Positions 4,933 to 5,999 of a stretch of 5,999 nucleotides of DNA are shown here, in pieces. The notes under the pieces are model-generated. The model was not told the origin of the DNA. It searched no databases and was given only the letters and a program-made list of their open reading frames with translations. Every line of letters starts with the position of its first letter. The first letter of the stretch is position 1. The DNA lies in assembly GCA_013331595.1 (NCBI GenBank), contig DUGE01000077.1:1-5999 (forward strand), given 5' to 3'. The DNA is from Microcaldota archaeon (GTDB lineage: Archaea; Micrarchaeota; Micrarchaeia; Norongarragalinales; UBA10210). The translations under genes were made by a program, and so were the position numbers.

Positions 4933-5999
4933 TAGAATTTGAAATTCGGCGCCATCTTGCCCAAGCGCTTCAACAGCCCCTTGTTGCCCTTCAATTGCTT
5001 GACCATCTTCACGCTCTTCTCGAAGTTCTTCACTAACTCCCGAACTTGGTCTTCAGTAATTCCGGCGCCTTTTGCCACCCGTGCTTGGCGTTGCTTTGAC
5101 TTCATCAAATCGGGGTTCTTGCGCTCTGTTGGAGTCATGCTCAAGACAGCGGCTTCGAAAGCCTTCATTTTACCCTCGCTTTGGGCAACCATTTCCTCGG
5201 GCACGTCGTAAACGCCCATCATCTGCATTATTTGCTTTAGGGGGCCCATCTTGCGCATTGCACGCATTTGAGCGAGGAAAGAAGAGAAATCAAGCTTGCC
5301 TTCCTCCAAGGCCTTTTGCATCAACTCCTCGTCGCTCGCTTCCTTGAGTTTCTCCAAGAGGGAAGGCAAGTCTGCAAATCCCACCAACTGGGCAACAAAA
5401 CGGGTTGAATCGAAAACCTGCAAGTCAGTCAGCTTTTCGCCAACGCCTATGAACGCAACACGCGCGCCGCTCACCGCAATGCTGCTCAAGGCGCCGCCTC
5501 CTTTTCCGCTGCCGTCCATTTTCGTTATGATGACACCAGTCAACCCAACGGCATTATTGAACTCTTGGGCCTGCTTTCCGGCCACCTGACCCAAATCAGC
5601 AGAAACGACAAGGAATTTCTCGTCCGGCTTAAACATGACTGAAACTTGTTTCAACTCTTTGACAAGCTCTTCGTCGAAGGCACTGCGGCCGGCTGAATCC
5701 AAAATAAGAACGTCATATTTTCTCTCGAGCTCTTCGAGTGCCTTCTCAACAATCCGCGGGGCGCTCTTCTCGCCCTTGATGCCGAAAAACCCGCATTTCA
5801 CCTGCTCGCTTAATTGCTGTAGCTGTTCGAAAGCAGCGGGCCTGTGCACGTCAGCGGCTATCACCGCAACCTTCAAGCCTTTCGATTGGTAGAATTTTGC
5901 CATTTTTCCAGCGGATGTAGTTTTTCCACTGCCAAACAATCCAAGTAGTAGGATTTTTTGTTTTCCAATGCGAGGCTCGAACTTTTCCCCAAGAATCTT
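4932..5999 (-). CDS. srp54: Signal recognition particle 54 kDa protein (SRP54/Ffh), 5' end beyond window
   Basis: The SRP GTPase that binds signal sequences and 7S RNA and docks with FtsY at the membrane. The frame is open to the right edge, giving the last 355 residues; about 90 N-terminal residues (the N domain) are missing compared with a usual length near 440-450. A TTG at 5939 lies inside the P-loop and is not a start. GTPase motifs, counted from the edge: G1 GLFGSGKTT at 20-28; DVHRPAAFEQL at 50-60; G3 DSAGR at 101-105; G4 TKMDGSGKGGGALS at 159-172; and FIGVGEKLTDLQVFD at 183-197. The methionine-rich M domain covers about 235-355, with MRAMRKMGPLKQIMQMMG for signal binding and SMTPTERKNPDLMKSKQRQA leading into the RNA-binding helices. 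The loop usually reading RGSG is KGAG here. It is distinguished from FtsY by the M domain and by DVxRPAA. It heads the leftward string visible in this window. Confidence 0.96.
   Translation of the reverse strand, partial: KILGEKFEPRIGKQKILLLGLFGSGKTTSAGKMAKFYQSKGLKVAVIAADVHRPAAFEQLQQLSEQVKCGFFGIKGEKSAPRIVEKALEELERKYDVLILDSAGRSAFDEELVKELKQVSVMFKPDEKFLVVSADLGQVAGKQAQEFNNAVGLTGVIITKMDGSGKGGGALSSIAVSGARVAFIGVGEKLTDLQVFDSTRFVAQLVGFADLPSLLEKLKEASDEELMQKALEEGKLDFSSFLAQMRAMRKMGPLKQIMQMMGVYDVPEEMVAQSEGKMKAFEAAVLSMTPTERKNPDLMKSKQRQARVAKGAGITEDQVRELVKNFEKSVKMVKQLKGNKGLLKRLGKMAPNFKF

Noticed and set aside
4932..5939. Short SRP54 starting at a TTG (5939)
   Set aside because: That codon lies within the P-loop (GLFGSGKTT); the frame continues in phase to the window edge, so the gene is cut by the window rather than truncated.

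Overview
The window looks archaeal. It carries an SRP54-type signal-recognition GTPase, an RNA 3'-terminal phosphate cyclase, an archaeal-style A24 prepilin/prearchaellin peptidase with the archaeal C-terminal region, and an archaeal-type STAND/AAA ATPase. Several start codons are preceded by GTGA-type Shine-Dalgarno sequences complementary to the archaeal 16S 3' tail. The genome is very compact, with intergenic gaps of 0 to 15 bases and small genes. This would suit a small-genome lineage such as a DPANN archaeon, but that placement is inference.

Layout: the window holds two tightly packed, convergent gene strings. The rightward string (1-3671) contains the tail of an upstream gene (possibly a GGGP-synthase-like protein), an MgtC/SapB-DUF4010 multi-span membrane protein, rtcA, a 27-codon hydrophobic small ORF that is easy to overlook, and an archaeal ATPase with a C-terminal winged helix. 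The leftward string (5999-3673) contains srp54 (its N-terminus lies beyond the right edge), a NUDT15-like Nudix hydrolase, and the A24 peptidase. The two strings meet tail to tail with a single base between stop codons.

How the genes relate: the leftward string pairs co-translational targeting (SRP54) with processing of exported type IV pilin-like precursors (A24 peptidase), a plausible secretion/surface-structure grouping with a Nudix housekeeping enzyme between them. The rightward string mixes RNA end-processing, a membrane protein of unknown substrate and an ATPase of unknown function, so its members may simply share transcription. At most junctions the upstream stop codon overlaps or abuts the Shine-Dalgarno of the next gene, which suggests coupled translation.

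Most notable points: the small membrane-peptide ORF wedged between rtcA and the ATPase; an RtcA whose N-terminal loop is two residues short and lacks the usual glutamate before GGGQ; an AT-rich ATPase whose usual 'YGR'-like arginine appears replaced; and the one-base convergent junction. I found no CRISPR array, RNA gene, insertion sequence or clear new defence-type system. No stretch over 300 bases lacks a gene.
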